64,000 bases of DNA from Alectoria sarmentosa (lineage: Eukaryota; Ascomycota; Lecanoromycetes; Lecanorales; Parmeliaceae), in assembly GCA_009733775.1 (NCBI GenBank), contig WOGZ01000004.1, forward strand, positions 186,001-250,000, given 5' to 3'. This document shows positions 1-12,407 of this stretch, one piece after another (position 1 is the first letter of the stretch; every line of letters starts with the position of its first letter). A program made the position numbers and the translations under genes. Under the pieces are notes generated by a model. The model was not told the origin of the DNA, searched no databases, and saw only the letters and a program-made list of their open reading frames with translations.

Positions 1-704
1 GAAAGAGCTCTAACGACTCCTGAAATAGGCGCAGTGCCTCGTCTTGGGGAGATCTTGACGGGTTCTCGCCTTCGCTGATTGCTTCAGCAAGACTTGTCAT
101 TACCTGGGCCGTATTGCTACTAACGTTAGCGCTGGTGAACCTTGATATTTAAGGAACGCCTACAAGAGAAGATCAGCATTATCTTGATCGATTGTCAGTG
201 CTAGCCTGTGAGAATCGAGAGTTGTTTGCAAAAGCTCAATTAGGGGAGTCGGCAAATGCTCGATTAATCGAGGTTGCTGAGCAACTTCATACTGTAGCCG
301 AGCCCTGATGACCTTGAGTGACACTCACACCATGAAGAGGCCTGCGGCTCACTTGTTGTATGAGAGGTCAAAAGACAAAGGAAACTTCCTCAGTCCGGCA
401 TCGTACGCATCGACCGCACGGACGAAGAACCTCAAAGACTTGGCAGCATCTCCAGCCCGCCATTTCTCTCCAGCTTCTTCGAAATCGACACCAACTGCCC
501 GGGAATTGGCTTGATATCGGCTCAAGGTTACATCCTCGGGTTCACTTACCTGCAAGAAATTCGTTGGCATCCACGGGGACCTGCAACTAGCATCAATAAT
601 CAAAAGCCACAGGTTCCTATTCAGCGTTTTGGCAATCTGCGGACCTCACTTTTTTTCTTTCCCGCCTGCTTTTTGGCACTCAGCAGTTGCTTATGCTTCG
701 GCAT
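1..704 (-). CDS. TPR-like protein, truncated by the window edge
   Basis: The N-terminal part of a minus-strand gene that runs off the left edge. Coding exons read 1-116, 164-304, 353-494 and 550 to about 590, with introns 117-163, 305-352 and 495-549, all GT-AG. Joined, they give one uninterrupted frame containing GVDFEEAGEKWRAGD and SFDLSYNKARLQYE. These are helical repeats of the tetratricopeptide type, which normally hold protein partners. A likely first exon starts with ATG at 704 and encodes a short Lys-rich leader (MPKHKQLLSAKKQ). Its splice into the next exon is not settled, because the GTGAGG donor and the TTGCAG acceptor are not in the same phase by my reading. The exact family was not recognised. 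The downstream exons are certain to be coding; the start is less sure. Confidence 0.6.
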
Positions 705-1622
705 TGTTGGACCGTTCAATCACCGAGCTGGTCAAAATGTCAATGCTCCGAATTTACAAGATATGTGCGCATGAATCCTTTGTCTCTGGCTATACCATAC
801 TATACCATACCTGCATGATATGCGGCCGTCCAAAGCACATGAGCGACTCGACGGGCGATAATGAGATAGCAGTGTATCCTGATTGGATAGAGATCTTCAA
901 TCCTCCGCGCCGTACGGCTACCTCCAACTCGATCCCTAAAAATATCCCTGCTGCCACGTGCTTATTCCACCCTAGACTATTAGCGCCTCACTGCCCCTGG
1001 CGCGCAGCTGGTGGGTGACTGGTGTCGCGAGAGTCTCCAAGACACTCAGTAAGGCAACAGTTCTGGAATACCTTAGGAGAAGGGGCTCACTTGGTCAATT
1101 CTCTTTTATGTAGGTGCATGGCTCATGTACTTAGAGCAACGGATAAGTCTAGAAATAAGGTGCGTAAGACTAGATGACGGAGAGTGACGGATGTGTAAGA
1201 ACTATGCGTTTTTTGGCCGTACAAATGGGCCATGGCCAAGCAGCACAGCAGACTTTGTGGCGATTGCGAAACCTGGCTGATTTCTGCACACTTATAATAC
1301 CACCCTGTTCCCCCCCCCCACACCCAACAACCTTTCTCTCCCCGGAAACATAATTTATTACAGTATCCACCAATTTCGCCCATCTCATACTCTACCCTGG
1401 GTCCCTGATTGCTCATCAACCTCGGTGACGACCAGAGTTACATCGTTCCTCCGAATAAGCCTCAGCAAATCCTGGATCGACGTCACCACCAGCGTTTACA
1501 TCTCACCGATCCTAGTCAGACCTCTGTTTCAGTGCGCTGATCCTCGGCTCCAAACCCCAAGCTTTCAATTGCTCTATATTCGACTTAAGATCCATCACCC
1601 CCTCCCAACCTTTTTCACAAAA
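705..1622. other. Intergenic region, no gene seen
   Basis: The space between two divergent genes (minus-strand TPR-like gene and the plus-strand gene at 1623). It holds a CACGTG hexamer near 956, a short tandem CTATACCATA near 791-810 and a C-run near 1311-1320. No coding frame with conserved character or tRNA-like fold was found. Confidence 0.5.
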
Positions 1623-2151
1623 ATGGGTCGTCGTTCCGTTGAGTCTGCAAGACCAATAATGGCACCGAGTGTAAGCCAGCTGTCTCTTCCCGTCCGAACA
1701 CCTGTCCCACTCAATTCGCATCCAAGACAGAAAAAAAATACACAAATATTCCACGTTCTGTCATCATGAACAATGCATATCAGCTAACAGGGATTCTTGA
1801 CAGGTCGCATCCAAGCGAACGTCCAAACGGTTCTCCACCTTCAGCGGGGTTCCCTCTCTCGCATCCTCCGATAATACCACACACACCAACGCATCATCAT
1901 CCAACGGCGATCCGCGGATGCAGGAGATCAAGGAGTGGACACAAGGCTTTGACCGCCTGGAGCAAAAACGTCTACAGCAGCAACGATACCAACCTACACC
2001 AGAGAAGACTGATAGCCTTAGCAAGCTGGCTTTGGGGGCAAAGGTCGAGCGCGCACTTGGCCGCAGGATGACGGATCAGGATGCGACATTTAGACCGAAG
2101 TTGATGGACGAAAAAGCAGGAATGGGGAGGTCAGTCACTACTGCACTATGA
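1623..2151 (+). CDS. Small hypothetical protein, two exons
   Basis: Exons 1623-1670 and 1804-2151, intron 1671-1803 (GTAAGC...GACAG), giving 131 residues. The start ATG sits after an A-rich context (CAAAAATGG). The N-terminus is basic and Ser-rich (MGRRSVESARPIMAPS). The C-terminal half carries a charged helix (QEIKEWTQGFDRLEQKR) followed by SKLALGAKVERALGRRM, which looks like a conserved short segment. No signal peptide or membrane segment is seen. I do not recognise the family, and no function is assigned. The in-phase splice, which extends the frame well upstream of the internal Met at 1918, is the main support for the gene. Confidence 0.6.
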
Positions 2152-3085
2152 GGTCGAAACTCGATCTCACTTCTATAACAAAGGTCACGGCAACGATAAT
2201 GTTCTGTATCTCATTGTATTTGCTGTTGGTGTGAATAGCTGGCGGTTAAGCTGTCACGAGGTGGCCGCTTCAGCGACGTTTCTTGACAGTTCCTTTTTGT
2301 ACACGCCAATACCCAGCATTTCCATTGGTGTTAGAAGACTGCAATTCGTGGAGTTATGGACGACATGTTCTTAGCATTTTGTCAATACCGGCGTGCTGCT
2401 CACTTTTAATACAAAGACATGATCTTCATATTGAGATCACACATCGAGATTCTGGTCTAGCTGAATACCTTCCGTATGCGCAATCAAACAGGCGGTGAAA
2501 TGGATGCAGTAGACGCTGTAGTTCCCTCTTGACTGCTATTCGCCAAACGTTCTAGATGACTAGTATCTAGCCGTGTAGAAAGCGACGTAGAGGTTTGCTG
2601 AAGCTTTCATGGGCGAGCATACATGATCACGTCTTCCAAAAAGTGTTTCCCACCATGGTCGGAGAGCCGCTAGTATAAAACGGCTGAATTTTCATTGCAT
2701 CTACCTAACATACTTACTTCAACGCTACAATAATTTCTTAATTGCTTCACGATATTTGATACCATCAGAATTCTTCAACCTTGTAACTCACCCACACTGT
2801 TTGACCGAGACATAACTCGGGTAATTTTTCCCGCAAATCGGAGTCTGCACGGTTGACTGGACGTATTTTTCGTTATTTGGGAATCCTCTCCCTGGTGAGT
2901 TACCCTCGAATCGGCCAAGCTTGTCAGCTAATCCCCAAAGAAGGAGCTGTACTTAGACTTTTGCTGCCCTGCTATCTTGTGCAACCTCATCACCTGGCCC
3001 CATTGTCGTTCGGTACCTCGAGCTACCTTCTAGCATTCACTTCATTCTCAGCGCCTGTCCATCCAAGCTCTTTCCAGCACCGAGC
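2152..3085. other. Intergenic region, promoter side of the NTF2/RRM gene
   Basis: No gene was found. The last 300 bases are pyrimidine-rich and probably hold the promoter and 5' leader of the downstream gene. A TATA-like AGTATAAAAC lies near 2671-2680. Confidence 0.4.
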
Positions 3086-4944
3086 ATGGCCGCCGACAGC
3101 AAGACCGTCAACGGCAACTATGGGGCTCAATACCCTTACGGCCAAGCTGAATCCTTCGTCCCATCCCAAGGCCTGAACGCGTCGAATGGCAATACCCCAG
3201 CCGGAATGTCTGGTGAATATGCAGCTGCTACAACAACGCTGACTTCTTCCGAGCCTACCGGTGATGGTGAAGCCAGCAAGGCTCCTTCCAAAGATGAGGT
3301 CGGATGGTATTTTGTGGAATCGTACTACACGACTCTGAGCAAAAACCCGGAAACACTCTACGTAAGACACCGTATGATTTAGGGAATATGAGGTCCTTTA
3401 TAGCTCACAGCTCTTCAGCTATACTACAATAAACAGTCGCAGTTCGTTTCGGGTATCGAAACGCAGAAAGTCGACGTCTCGGTTGGTCAGCGGGTACGCT
3501 CTCCCATCTGCCCAAGGCACGATAATAACTAACTTCACTTGCAGGCTATCAATGACCGTATAAAGCAACTCGACTTTCAAGATTGCAAGGTCAGAGTATC
3601 CAATGTAGACTCCCAAGAGTCTTTCAAGAACATTGTGGTCCAAGTTATTGGGGAGATTAGCAATAAAGCCGCCGCACATCGCAAGTTTGTTCAAACATTC
3701 GTCCTGGCGGAGCAACCGAAAGGGTACTTTGTACTCAACGACATTTTCCGGTACATTCTGGAAGACGAGGAAGAGGAGATGGAGAACGGGGAGGTTCCCG
3801 AGGAGGCTGCACCCATTCAGGCTCTTGAGCCTGAGCCCGAACCAACAGCGTTGACTAGCTCCGCTGATCCTGTTCAACAGGAGCACGACGCTAAACAAAT
3901 TGACAAGAAGCTTGAGGAGGAAGTCCTTGGAAATCCAGCTTCGGACGGGGATCTTCCCGCTGATGCGACACGTGCAAACGACAACACTCCCACTGAGCCC
4001 GTCGATGTTGCTGAGGACGCTCCTGCCGCTGCTTCAGTAGTAAAGGAAGCGGACCGAGAAGTTGCAGATGCTCCCGAGCAGGCTGCAGAGACAGCGGCCG
4101 TCGAGGACGAAGCGCAGCCAGAAAAACCTCGGGACCCAGACCCTACACCAATTGCTTCTCCACCGAAGCCTGCCAAAGCAGCTCCGGTCGAGTCCTCAGT
4201 ATCTACGACACCTGCGGCGCCTCCAAAGCCTGCTGCCCCAAAGACATGGGCACGCGTTGCTGCACCAGCTGTGCCGAACGGCGCCTCCTCCAACAATTTG
4301 ACTGCCACACCTCCTGCAACTCAGTCCAAGGCGGCTCCATCCTCTACGAACCGATCAGTCACTCCTCCAACAGCAGCAACCGAGGACGCTCCCGCCAAGA
4401 GCCAGCAAAACGGCAATGCTGGCTGGCAAATGGCAGGTTCTGACAACAGTAAGAAGCAAGGTCGTCAACACTCTCAGTCACTGTCTGGGAGTCAAGAGAA
4501 CGTTCTGGGCTACGTGAAAAACGTCACTGACAAAGTCGATGCGTCTATTCTCAAGACCACCCTGGCTCAGTACGGTAAATTAGTGTATTTCGATGTCAGC
4601 CGTCCGAAGGTATGTACTGCCGCAGCCCTATCTATGAACCCGGGACTCTAATCCATCAACAGAACTGTGCTTTCGTGGAATTTGCCGATGCAGCTGCATA
4701 CAATGCTGCTGTCGCCGCCAACCCTCATTCTATTGGAGGCGAGCAGATCTACGTGGAAGAGCGCCGACCCCGTGCAAACGCGTATGGAGGCAACTTCGCA
4801 GGCAGAGGGGGGATGCGCGGTGGCCGTGGAGGTAACGAGAGCCGTCCAGGAAGCAGCCAGGGAAGGGGTGGCTTTCCGAAGGATGGAGGACGCGGTGGCT
4901 ATCCCCGGGGTGGACGAGGAGGCCGTGGCCAGCAGGCTGCATAA
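3086..4944 (+). CDS. NTF2 and RRM domain RNA-binding protein, G3BP-like
   Basis: Four exons: 3086-3361, 3419-3493, 3545-4609 and 4663-4944, giving 565 residues. Residues from about 72 to 187 form an NTF2 domain (VGWYFVESYYTTLSKNPE, then GYFVLNDIFRYI). A long acidic, then Pro/Ala-rich linker follows. From about 436 to 510 lies an RRM (NVLGYVKNV as the RNP2 region, NCAFVEFADA as RNP1). The tail is RGG-rich (GRGGMRGGRGG, GGRGGYPRGGRGG). This order is that of G3BP/Nxt3 proteins, which bind RNA, act in stress granules and partner a deubiquitinase (known for the family). All introns are GT-AG and in phase. The first two introns interrupt the NTF2 domain. Confidence 0.9.
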
Positions 4945-5851
4945 CCCGCCGGTGCGCATCCCAAGCGACTTGAGCCTTCCAACTACCAGCCACGCGAGAG
5001 CTCGAACCCACTTACGTACCTATTCACACCGGATCTCGACCCTTGATACCAACATTCAATGGCACCAAGCTGTTGATTTCAATCCGACCTTTTGAAAATA
5101 CCCTTTTCGAGCATAGCGAGTGCGGTGGAAATGTCTTTCAGACTGCATCTAGTCACGATTTTTCTTTTGTCTACGGCGGCTTTGGTTACTTGGTACAGTA
5201 CAGCCACGAAGATGCCTAGATGCGCTCAGGTCTACAGGCTCTGTCGTTACTTGCGTGGTTCACGTCCATATAAGCACGACTCAAGGGTATAAGGCTTTGT
5301 CAATTTCTCCGCCGGGCTGTTCGTCAATCTTTCTTGCCATTTGCTCCAGCAACTGATGGTCAACTACGCTTCTTGGATGTACATAGTTACTGAGGGGCTT
5401 TACATAAGTAGAGACAAAAGACTAGGTTCGGATTTGAACTCTATTCACTTTCACTAGGAGCAAGACCGTACGTGATAGTAGACCATAAGATCATTGTGGA
5501 CAAAATCCTGGTGCAAGAAAGATCGTTGCAGTAAAACCAACTCGTTTGCACTAGCGTGTTTGGTCAGCTGTCTGAAGACTAGTGACGAGGCGCTTCCTGC
5601 AGAGTACTCTCGTTACCTAATTACAACAATTTCAGACAGCACCAGTTGCTAGAATACTCATCGTTCGCCCCTCCTCTACCATCTCAGCCACTTTGAACAC
5701 TTAATCGATAGCGGAAGTGGGGTATGAGGGGCACTTACAATCTACGACAACGCCGCAACCTCTAACATATATACACCCGTCCTACTCAACTGAACATCCC
5801 ACCGGCGGGGAAGCCTGGTTTTGCACGAGCGGTGCGTCCTCGGACGCAAAG
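4945..5851. other. Intergenic region upstream of the septin-like gene
   Basis: No separate gene was found. It includes the 3' end of the NTF2/RRM gene and the promoter of the septin-like gene. An in-frame ATG at 5717 would extend that protein by 45 residues. Confidence 0.4.
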
Positions 5852-8139
5852 ATGCGTCCAGGCGCGGACGTGCTTGGGAGACGATCCCGAAAGGACCTTG
5901 ATCCAGCGGGTCTCACCTCCACTGCAGGTCTCGCTCACAATATGCCTATTTCTTTCCGTATGGCAAGTGAGGACGAACTAGAAAATTCATCTGTGAAAGC
6001 GCCTGGACAGGGCAGTGATAGTACATTCGGCGTACGAAGCTTGCAGGAGACAATTTACGAGACCTCTCAGCTTATAAAGGCCGAGGAGGACGACGAGGAA
6101 GATAACGAGGAAGTAGGGGATGCTCATGAGGGAAGACGACGGTCTACACTGAGACCCAGGCCAAAGGTCCCGACTCGGGACAGCTCTTGTGGGAGCGTTG
6201 AGCAGGCCCTTTGCAATACAGGGGATTCATCGCCGTACAATCCGAGTCAGGCAGATCACTTGGCTCCTAGCATGTCCCAATCGTTTGCATCACTCTCATC
6301 TCAGGCTCCTTTGTCATCAATGCCGAGCAGCCCCAAGTCTTTCTCAAACCGTTCTTTCAGGCCTTCAGATGAGGATTCTATGGACGAAGGAGGTAGTCAG
6401 GCCATAGTCTCGAGCGAGGATGACGATGTTGAGCCTCAATCTCAAACCTCCATGCAAGACAGTGCCCCTCAACTCATCATGCCAAGTATTAAAATGCCGA
6501 GTCGAAGGCCATTCACTGAGCGGGGAAAAAGTCTCGGTAGGCTGAAGGTACTGATCGCTGGAGACTCAGGTATGCGCATTAGGATTTCAGAAGGATCTTT
6601 GGACTACATCATGCTTATAGTAAGTTACAGGTGTCGGCAAGACGTCTCTCATCAAGTCAATTGTGCAGACCTGCGAAGACATTGTCCACGTTGATCCCTT
6701 ATCCCCAAATCCCCCTTCCATCGACCAGTTCTCCTCTCGAAAATCCAGGAGCAAGCCAAGCAGCCCCAACGTCAGGTCTACAAATAAGATCACTGAGGTG
6801 TACGCGAGTACCAAGCCTTATCCAACATGGTGGTCAGATATCGAAGAATCCAAAATCCTGCGCCGTCGAAAAAGTATGGGCGACACTGTGCTTGAGAGGA
6901 ACCTTTGCTTCGTTGATACTCCAGGCTACAGTCACGGAATGTCGAGAATGGAGAGCATTGAGTCGATCTTGCAGTATGTTGAGGCGCAATTGAGCAAGCC
7001 TTTTGCAAATACAAGTGGAAGCCAAGGCGATTTCGTAAGCCTACTTAGTGGAAGCGGTGGGTCTCAGGTCGATTTGGTTCTCTACATGATAGCACAAGGC
7101 ATGTGGTCTAAGCTACTTTTTGGTCCAATGAATACTAAAGGTGACCACAGATCTCAAGGACGAGGACGTCATGTTTCTCCAACGTCTGGTAACACTCACC
7201 AATGTTATTCCTCTAATTGCAAAGTCAGACATACTATCCCCGGAAGAGACTGAAGTCCTCAGACGCTCTACCTTTCAAAAGCTACAGCATTCTGATATCA
7301 GGCCTTTCAGTTTTGATGGAGAGACTGCAATTCAATCGCGTCCATACACCGTGTGCGCGGCGCCTTCCGATGACAACGATAACATGGATGCTAGCATATT
7401 AATGTCACCTGAATACGTTCAACCACTCATTCCATCCGAATTAGCCATCTTGGTACAGCAAGTCTTTGACCAAGACAACATTTCGTATATGAGACACGTA
7501 GCGGCAAGAAAGCTTGTCCGCGCACAAGGCTCGAAGGCACTTACTATATCAAGTCCTTTCCCACGCCCTACCTCAAATCTTGTACACGGTCATCCCCTAG
7601 CATGCATAACGTCTACAGCATATTCTCCTAGTACATCGCAACCGATGGTCTCATATACTAACAGTATGTCACCGTATGTTCAAGCCAGGATAGCGGACCA
7701 TACTCAACAAGAAGAGAAAATGGCGCAGATCAGACTGGCCAGGTGGGCGGGGGAACTCCAAAGGAGTCTTCAGAATGAGCGAGCTAGATATGAGGCCATT
7801 TCTCGAGGCGAGAGAGCTGTCTGGCTTACGGAGAAGATTGGCGAGTGCGTTAATGACGGGTCTCTTGTAACAATACAAGGAATAGGGAAGGGCATGGAAG
7901 CAACGAAGCTAGAACTGCCAAGAGTCTCAGGTCATCGTGGCTTGCTGGATCCCGGAGATCCGCTTGGGCTACTGAGATGGAATGAATTGATGAAACAAAA
8001 GGGCTGGATTGCATTTCAAGTGGTAGGATCTGTGGGGATCTTGGGCGCTATGGCGGTTTGGGTTTGGAGGACATGGGGATCAGGCGATGATAGATTCATG
8101 ACGACAAGGAATTGGGGCTGGCTGGCAGGGCGAGCATAG
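5852..8139 (+). CDS. Septin-like GTPase with C-terminal membrane segment
   Basis: Exons 5852-6569, 6631-7098 and 7151-8139 (724 residues). The P-loop GDSGVGKTS is split by intron 1 and restored in phase. DTPGYS gives the switch II motif and AKSD the base-recognition motif, as in septin-type G domains. The N-terminal 230 residues are acidic and Ser-rich without a fold I recognise. A helical region (LARWAGELQRSLQNERARYE) follows the G domain. Near the C-terminus lies a hydrophobic stretch (AFQVVGSVGILGAMAVWVW), which would anchor the protein in a membrane; classical septins lack this. Intron 2 (7099-7150) needs a GC donor (GCATGT), because only that splice rejoins the frame at DLKDEDVMFLQ. The start could also be 5717. 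Septins scaffold cell cortex and septum; the role of this membrane-tailed form is inferred only from the family. Confidence 0.8.
7099..7150 (+). other. GC-AG intron in the septin-like gene
   Basis: Donor CAAG|GCATGT and acceptor CCACAG. Splicing here joins YMIAQ to DLKDEDVMFLQ in phase. GT donors nearby are out of phase. Confidence 0.7.
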
Positions 8140-8589
8140 GTTTGCAGGCCTGGAGTTGCGTCCACGATTGGGAGATATCCTATGCTTGACGAGAACGATG
8201 AATAGGGGGACCATTTGCATTTGGCCTAGCGTGCTCGTGAAAATGACAACCAGCCTTGATACCGCATTAAAATACGAGGGTCTGCCATCACATCTACAAA
8301 GGACGTAGTGAACTCGCACAGGTGTGGACATGTAGTGGGTGGCTAAGTTGGTTTTCTAGCCGTATGTTCAAGATTGTGTGCGAGGCTAAGTGGACCATAA
8401 GAATTTCGATGGAGTAGAATTGCTTGGCATTCCATGAAGTTCCACGCTAAGCCTTTTCGCGTCGAACTTTTATTGTGCCTACCTATTTATTTGCTACTTT
8501 ACTTCTGTCCGACACCATTTCTCATCTTCCCTCAATTCTGCTCGTGATCATTTCTAACGATATCTGATCACTCCAAGACACCATAATCT
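8140..8589. promoter_or_regulatory. Promoter region of hsp90
   Basis: The region between the septin-like stop and the hsp90 leader intron. At 8429-8444 lies ATTCCATGAAGTTCCA, with alternating TTC and GAA blocks. It resembles a heat-shock element, but the spacing is irregular (three bases, then one) instead of the usual two. Heat-shock factor binding is therefore only a guess. Confidence 0.3.
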
Positions 8590-8697
8590 GTGAGTATAGG
8601 AAAACAACCTCAATGCCCACCTCTAGCTACCCGTTGACTGCCTTTCTGTGGTCTATCTGTGGCCACGCGCCTGTGCTAACTGATGTTGTCTGTCCAG
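8590..8697 (+). other. Intron in the 5' leader of hsp90
   Basis: Donor CTGTGAGTATAG at 8590, branch-like GCTAAC near 8675 and acceptor TGTCCAG ending at 8697, all upstream of the start codon at 8795. The signals are complete, so a leader intron is likely. Confidence 0.6.
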
Positions 8698-8794
8698 AAA
8701 CACACCCTTACTTCAGTCTCATCTTACCTCCAGTTCTTCTAAACGCTGCTAGCTTTCTTTCAATCACTCACCCCATTACACGACCACCGCAATC

Positions 8795-11025
8795 ATGCCT
8801 GAAGATGTCGAAACCTTCACATTCCAGGCGGAGATCTCCCAGCTCCTGTCTCTAATCATCAACACTGTTTACAGCAACAAGGAGATCTTCCTACGAGAGC
8901 TCATTTCGAATGGTTCCGATGCGCTCGATAAGATCCGCTACTCTGCTCTTTCCGATCCCAGCATGCTCGACTCGGGCAAAGATCTCCGTATCGACATCAT
9001 TCCCGACAAGGAGAATAAGACTCTGACCATCCGTGATACCGGTATTGGCATGACCAAAGTTGTGAGTAAAAGTGGACATTTTCGCAATCACCTCAAGCTG
9101 AAATGTATTAGGATCTCGTCAACAACCTTGGCACGATCGCTCGCTCCGGCACCAAGCAATTCATGGAAGCTCTCACAGCTGGTGCTGATATCTCCATGAT
9201 TGGCCAATTCGGTGTTGGTTTCTACTCTGCCTACTTGGTTGCCGACAAGGTCACCGTCGTCTCAAAGCATAACGATGACGAGCAGTACATCTGGGAGTCC
9301 AGTGCTGGTGGTACATTCACCCTGACCCAGGATGAGGAAGGCGAGCAGCTTGGCCGTGGTACCAAAATCATCCTGTACCTGAAAGATGAGCAGACGGACT
9401 ACTTGAACGAGAGCAAAATCAAGGAAGTCGTCAAGAAGCACTCCGAATTCATCTCTTATCCCATTTATCTACACGTCATGAAGGAAACGGAGAAGGACGT
9501 CCCAGATGAGGATGCCGAAGAGTCTAAGGATGGCGAAGAAGATGAAGAGAAGAAAGCTAAGATAGAGGAGGTAGATGACGAGGATGAGGAGAAAGAAAAG
9601 AAACCCAAGACCAAGAAGGTCAAGGAGAGCAAGATCGAGGAAGAGGAGTTGAACAAGACGAAGCCCATCTGGACTCGGAATCCCCAAGACATCACTGCTG
9701 AGGAGTATGGATCTTTCTACAAGACGCTGTCAAAGTAAGTCTTCTCATTACCCGATCCCGTTGAAAGCTTCTAACATGGCTGCAGTGACTGGGAAGACCA
9801 CTTAGCCGTCAAGCACTTCTCCGTTGAGGGTCAGCTTGAGTTCCGGGCCATTCTCTTCGTGCCAAAGCGTGCACCATTTGATCTTTTCGAGACTAAGAAG
9901 ACCAAGAACAACATCAAGCTCTATGTTCGACGTGTCTTCATCACAGATGACGCTACCGATCTTATTCCAGAGTGGCTTAGCTTCGTCAAGGGTGTTGTCG
10001 ATTCGGAGGATCTCCCATTAAACTTGTCCCGTGAGACCCTCCAACAAAATAAGATCATGAAGGTCATCAAAAAGAACATCGTTAAGAAGACCCTTGAACT
10101 GTTTAACGAGATCGCCGAGGACCGTGAGCAATTCGACAAATTCTACACGGCCTTCAGCAAGAACATCAAGCTTGGTATCCACGAGGATTCGCAAAACCGT
10201 CAATCTCTTGCCAAGCTTCTTCGATTCAACTCCACCAAGTCTGCTGAGGAGACCACTTCGCTGGCCGACTACATCACCCGTATGCCCGAGCACCAGAAGA
10301 ACATGTACTACATCACTGGCGAGTCCTTGAAGGCAGTCCAGAAGTCGCCTTTCTTGGACTCTCTCAAGGAAAAGGGATTCGAAGTTTTGTTCCTTGTCGA
10401 CCCCATTGATGAGTACGCCATGACTCAGCTCAAGGAATTCGAGTCAAAGAAGCTTGTCGACATTACCAAGGACTTCGAGCTTGAGGAGACCGAAGACGAG
10501 AAGAAGGAGCGTGAGACCGAAGAGAAGGAGTATGAGCCTCTTGCCAAGGCGCTAAAGAACGTTCTTGGCGACAAGGTTGAGAAGGTCGTTGTTAGCCACA
10601 AGCTCACTGGTGCACCCTGCGCCATCCGTACCGGCCAATTTGGCTGGTCTGCCAATATGGAGCGTATTATGAAGGCCCAAGCTCTGCGTGATACCTCGAT
10701 GAGTTCTTACATGTCATCCAAGAAGACCTTTGAGATTTCACCCAAGTCTTCCATCATCAAGGAGCTCAAGAATAAGGTCGAGACCGACGGCGAGAATGAC
10801 CGTACCGTCAAGTCTATCACTCAACTACTCTTCGAGACGTCGCTATTGGTTTCCGGCTTCACCATTGACGAGCCAGCGGGCTTCGCTGAGCGTATCCACA
10901 AGCTTGTCTCACTGGGTCTGAACGTTGACGAGGAGGCAGAGACGAGCGAGGAGAAAGCTGCAGAGGAGGGTGCGGCACCGGCTGAGGAGGGCGCGGGTGA
11001 GAGCGCGATGGAGGAAGTTGACTAG
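8795..11025 (+). CDS. hsp90: Heat shock protein Hsp90
   Basis: Exons 8795-9061, 9112-9734 and 9786-11025, giving 709 residues, the usual cytosolic length. The N-terminal ATPase domain shows YSNKEIFLREL, SNGSDALDKIRY, DTGIGM and GQFGVGFYSAYLV. A charged Glu/Lys linker lies at about 220-275. The middle domain has WEDHLAVKHFSVEGQ and LNLSRETLQQNKI. The C-terminal dimer domain ends in MEEVD, the docking site for TPR co-chaperones. It folds clients such as kinases and transcription factors in an ATP-driven cycle (family knowledge). Intron 1 makes the DTGIGM segment continue as TKVDLVNN, where most relatives have TKADLVNN as I recall. The gene is close behind the septin-like gene on the same strand, with its own promoter. 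Confidence 0.98.
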
Positions 11026-11523
11026 ATGGTCCAGGCCCGTGTTCGTCAAGTCAGGCATTCATCCGGTGTTGTCATCTTTCATGCACATCTTCATTTCGCT
11101 CTTAATTCTTGCATCGTGGAGCTTTACACCCAGACTTACCGAACCCAAGGGACAGCCGTGGATGTACTCGCTTGCGATGGGTCTTCCATGTAGCCTTTAG
11201 TATCTGCAAGCCAGAGCGTTGATAAGTACCTAGATAGAGCATCAAAAAGCAAGCGAAATTCCCACCTAACCTTCGTGTTCATACCTTTACTACAAGCAAC
11301 AGCTAATGTACCTACACCTGCGTACCTGGCCTAATTTTCTCACCGTCTTCATCTCCTCCCCCCCCTTTGCTCCACTTCCTTCTTCCGACATTTCCGACAC
11401 AAAAACTGTGCAAACGCTGCCTGAGGGGAAGATGCACGGTCATATAAATCCTCCTCTACGCTCATCATTCGGCTTATTTTTCTCTATCCACCCGTCCATG
11501 ATCAGAATCTTACCTCGTCAACC
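11026..11523. other. Intergenic region after hsp90
   Basis: 3' region of hsp90, then a pyrimidine-rich stretch and a TATA-like CATATAAAT near 11441-11449 ahead of the coding-like patch at 11524. No gene was found. Confidence 0.4.
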
Positions 11524-11880
11524 ACATTGACGAGATACGGAGCCTACTATCTTTCTAACGGCAAGGTCCAACCTCGACCTACCAGCACTTGGTACGTTTC
11601 CACCACCACTGAAATTGTTCGGTTCGATTGTGGAGGCTGTGAAGTCGAGACAGATGTTGACTTTCCTTGTGGTGTATTCGTTAGTCCTGGTGCCACTCCA
11701 TGGATAGTAGCTTTCTTGGCATAAGCTGACAATGCCTAGCTTCCTGAAGGCGGTACCAGGACCACCTCTCCTTTGCATTCGGCCACTAGTGATGTTTGTA
11801 CTGTCCTGACGACACTGGTGAGCCTGAATCCGATGTCGAGTCTTCCTTGGTAACCAACAAGAACATAGGCTTCCAAGACG
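11524..11880 (+). pseudogene. Possible relic of a small secreted Cys-rich protein gene
   Basis: A plus-strand frame from about 11524 to 11724 reads protein-like, with STWYVSTTTEIVRFDCGGCEV. The DCxxC pattern after a Thr-rich stretch recalls small secreted fungal proteins with paired cysteines. A second patch after a TAG at 11738-11740 (LPEGGTRTTSP, DVCTV) could be its continuation. No start codon with a signal peptide could be linked to it, and stops separate the patches, so it is called a relic. A longer antisense frame on the minus strand has no such character. Low confidence. Confidence 0.25.
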
Positions 11881-12407
11881 AGCAACGACACAGACCATGC
11901 CAAAAATGCCACTTTCACTGTACGCTTCTATGGTGTGTCTCTGTTCCTCTCCGACCCTTGGTGCCAATCTGCAAGACATGCGCATACCAATTCCACCAGG
12001 GGACAAATTGACGTCCGCGTGGAGCATCGATTGATACACATTCAATGTTTTCAAACGGATATAGCGGGTACCACACCATACATTGACAAATTTTGGGGGA
12101 GTTCCAGGGCATGTGATTTGCGGCAAAGCACGTACATGTTGCTGGAAGGTGATTGGCGATGCTTTTCTCGAATATTCGATGTGTGTGTTGTTTGCATTAT
12201 GATGGTGTCGCGGTCCCCTCATGTGTGCGCCACATGCTGCAATAAGCACGTACATCATCGACCCAAAGGAACTTGACGTGATTGGCCTGCTCGGCCTGCA
12301 AGCTTAAGCATAATAATTGCCTTTGGTGGCCTTGGAGGACTGGACTCTGGGGTTGGGATCGTCGGATGCAGGACCAAAGACATGGAGCAGCAAGCATGGA
12401 GACTCCA

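Noticed and set aside
3419..4308. Minus-strand frames opposite the NTF2/RRM gene
   Set aside because: Shadows of the plus-strand exons; Ala/Ser-rich translations follow from the GCx/TCx codons of the real gene.
9465..9695. Two minus-strand Ser/Leu-rich frames with membrane-like stretches
   Set aside because: Antisense of the Glu/Lys-rich linker of Hsp90.
11518..12258. Minus-strand open frame of 246 codons
   Set aside because: No signal peptide, domain or conserved-looking block; the composition looks like chance reading antisense to the coding-like patch at 11524.
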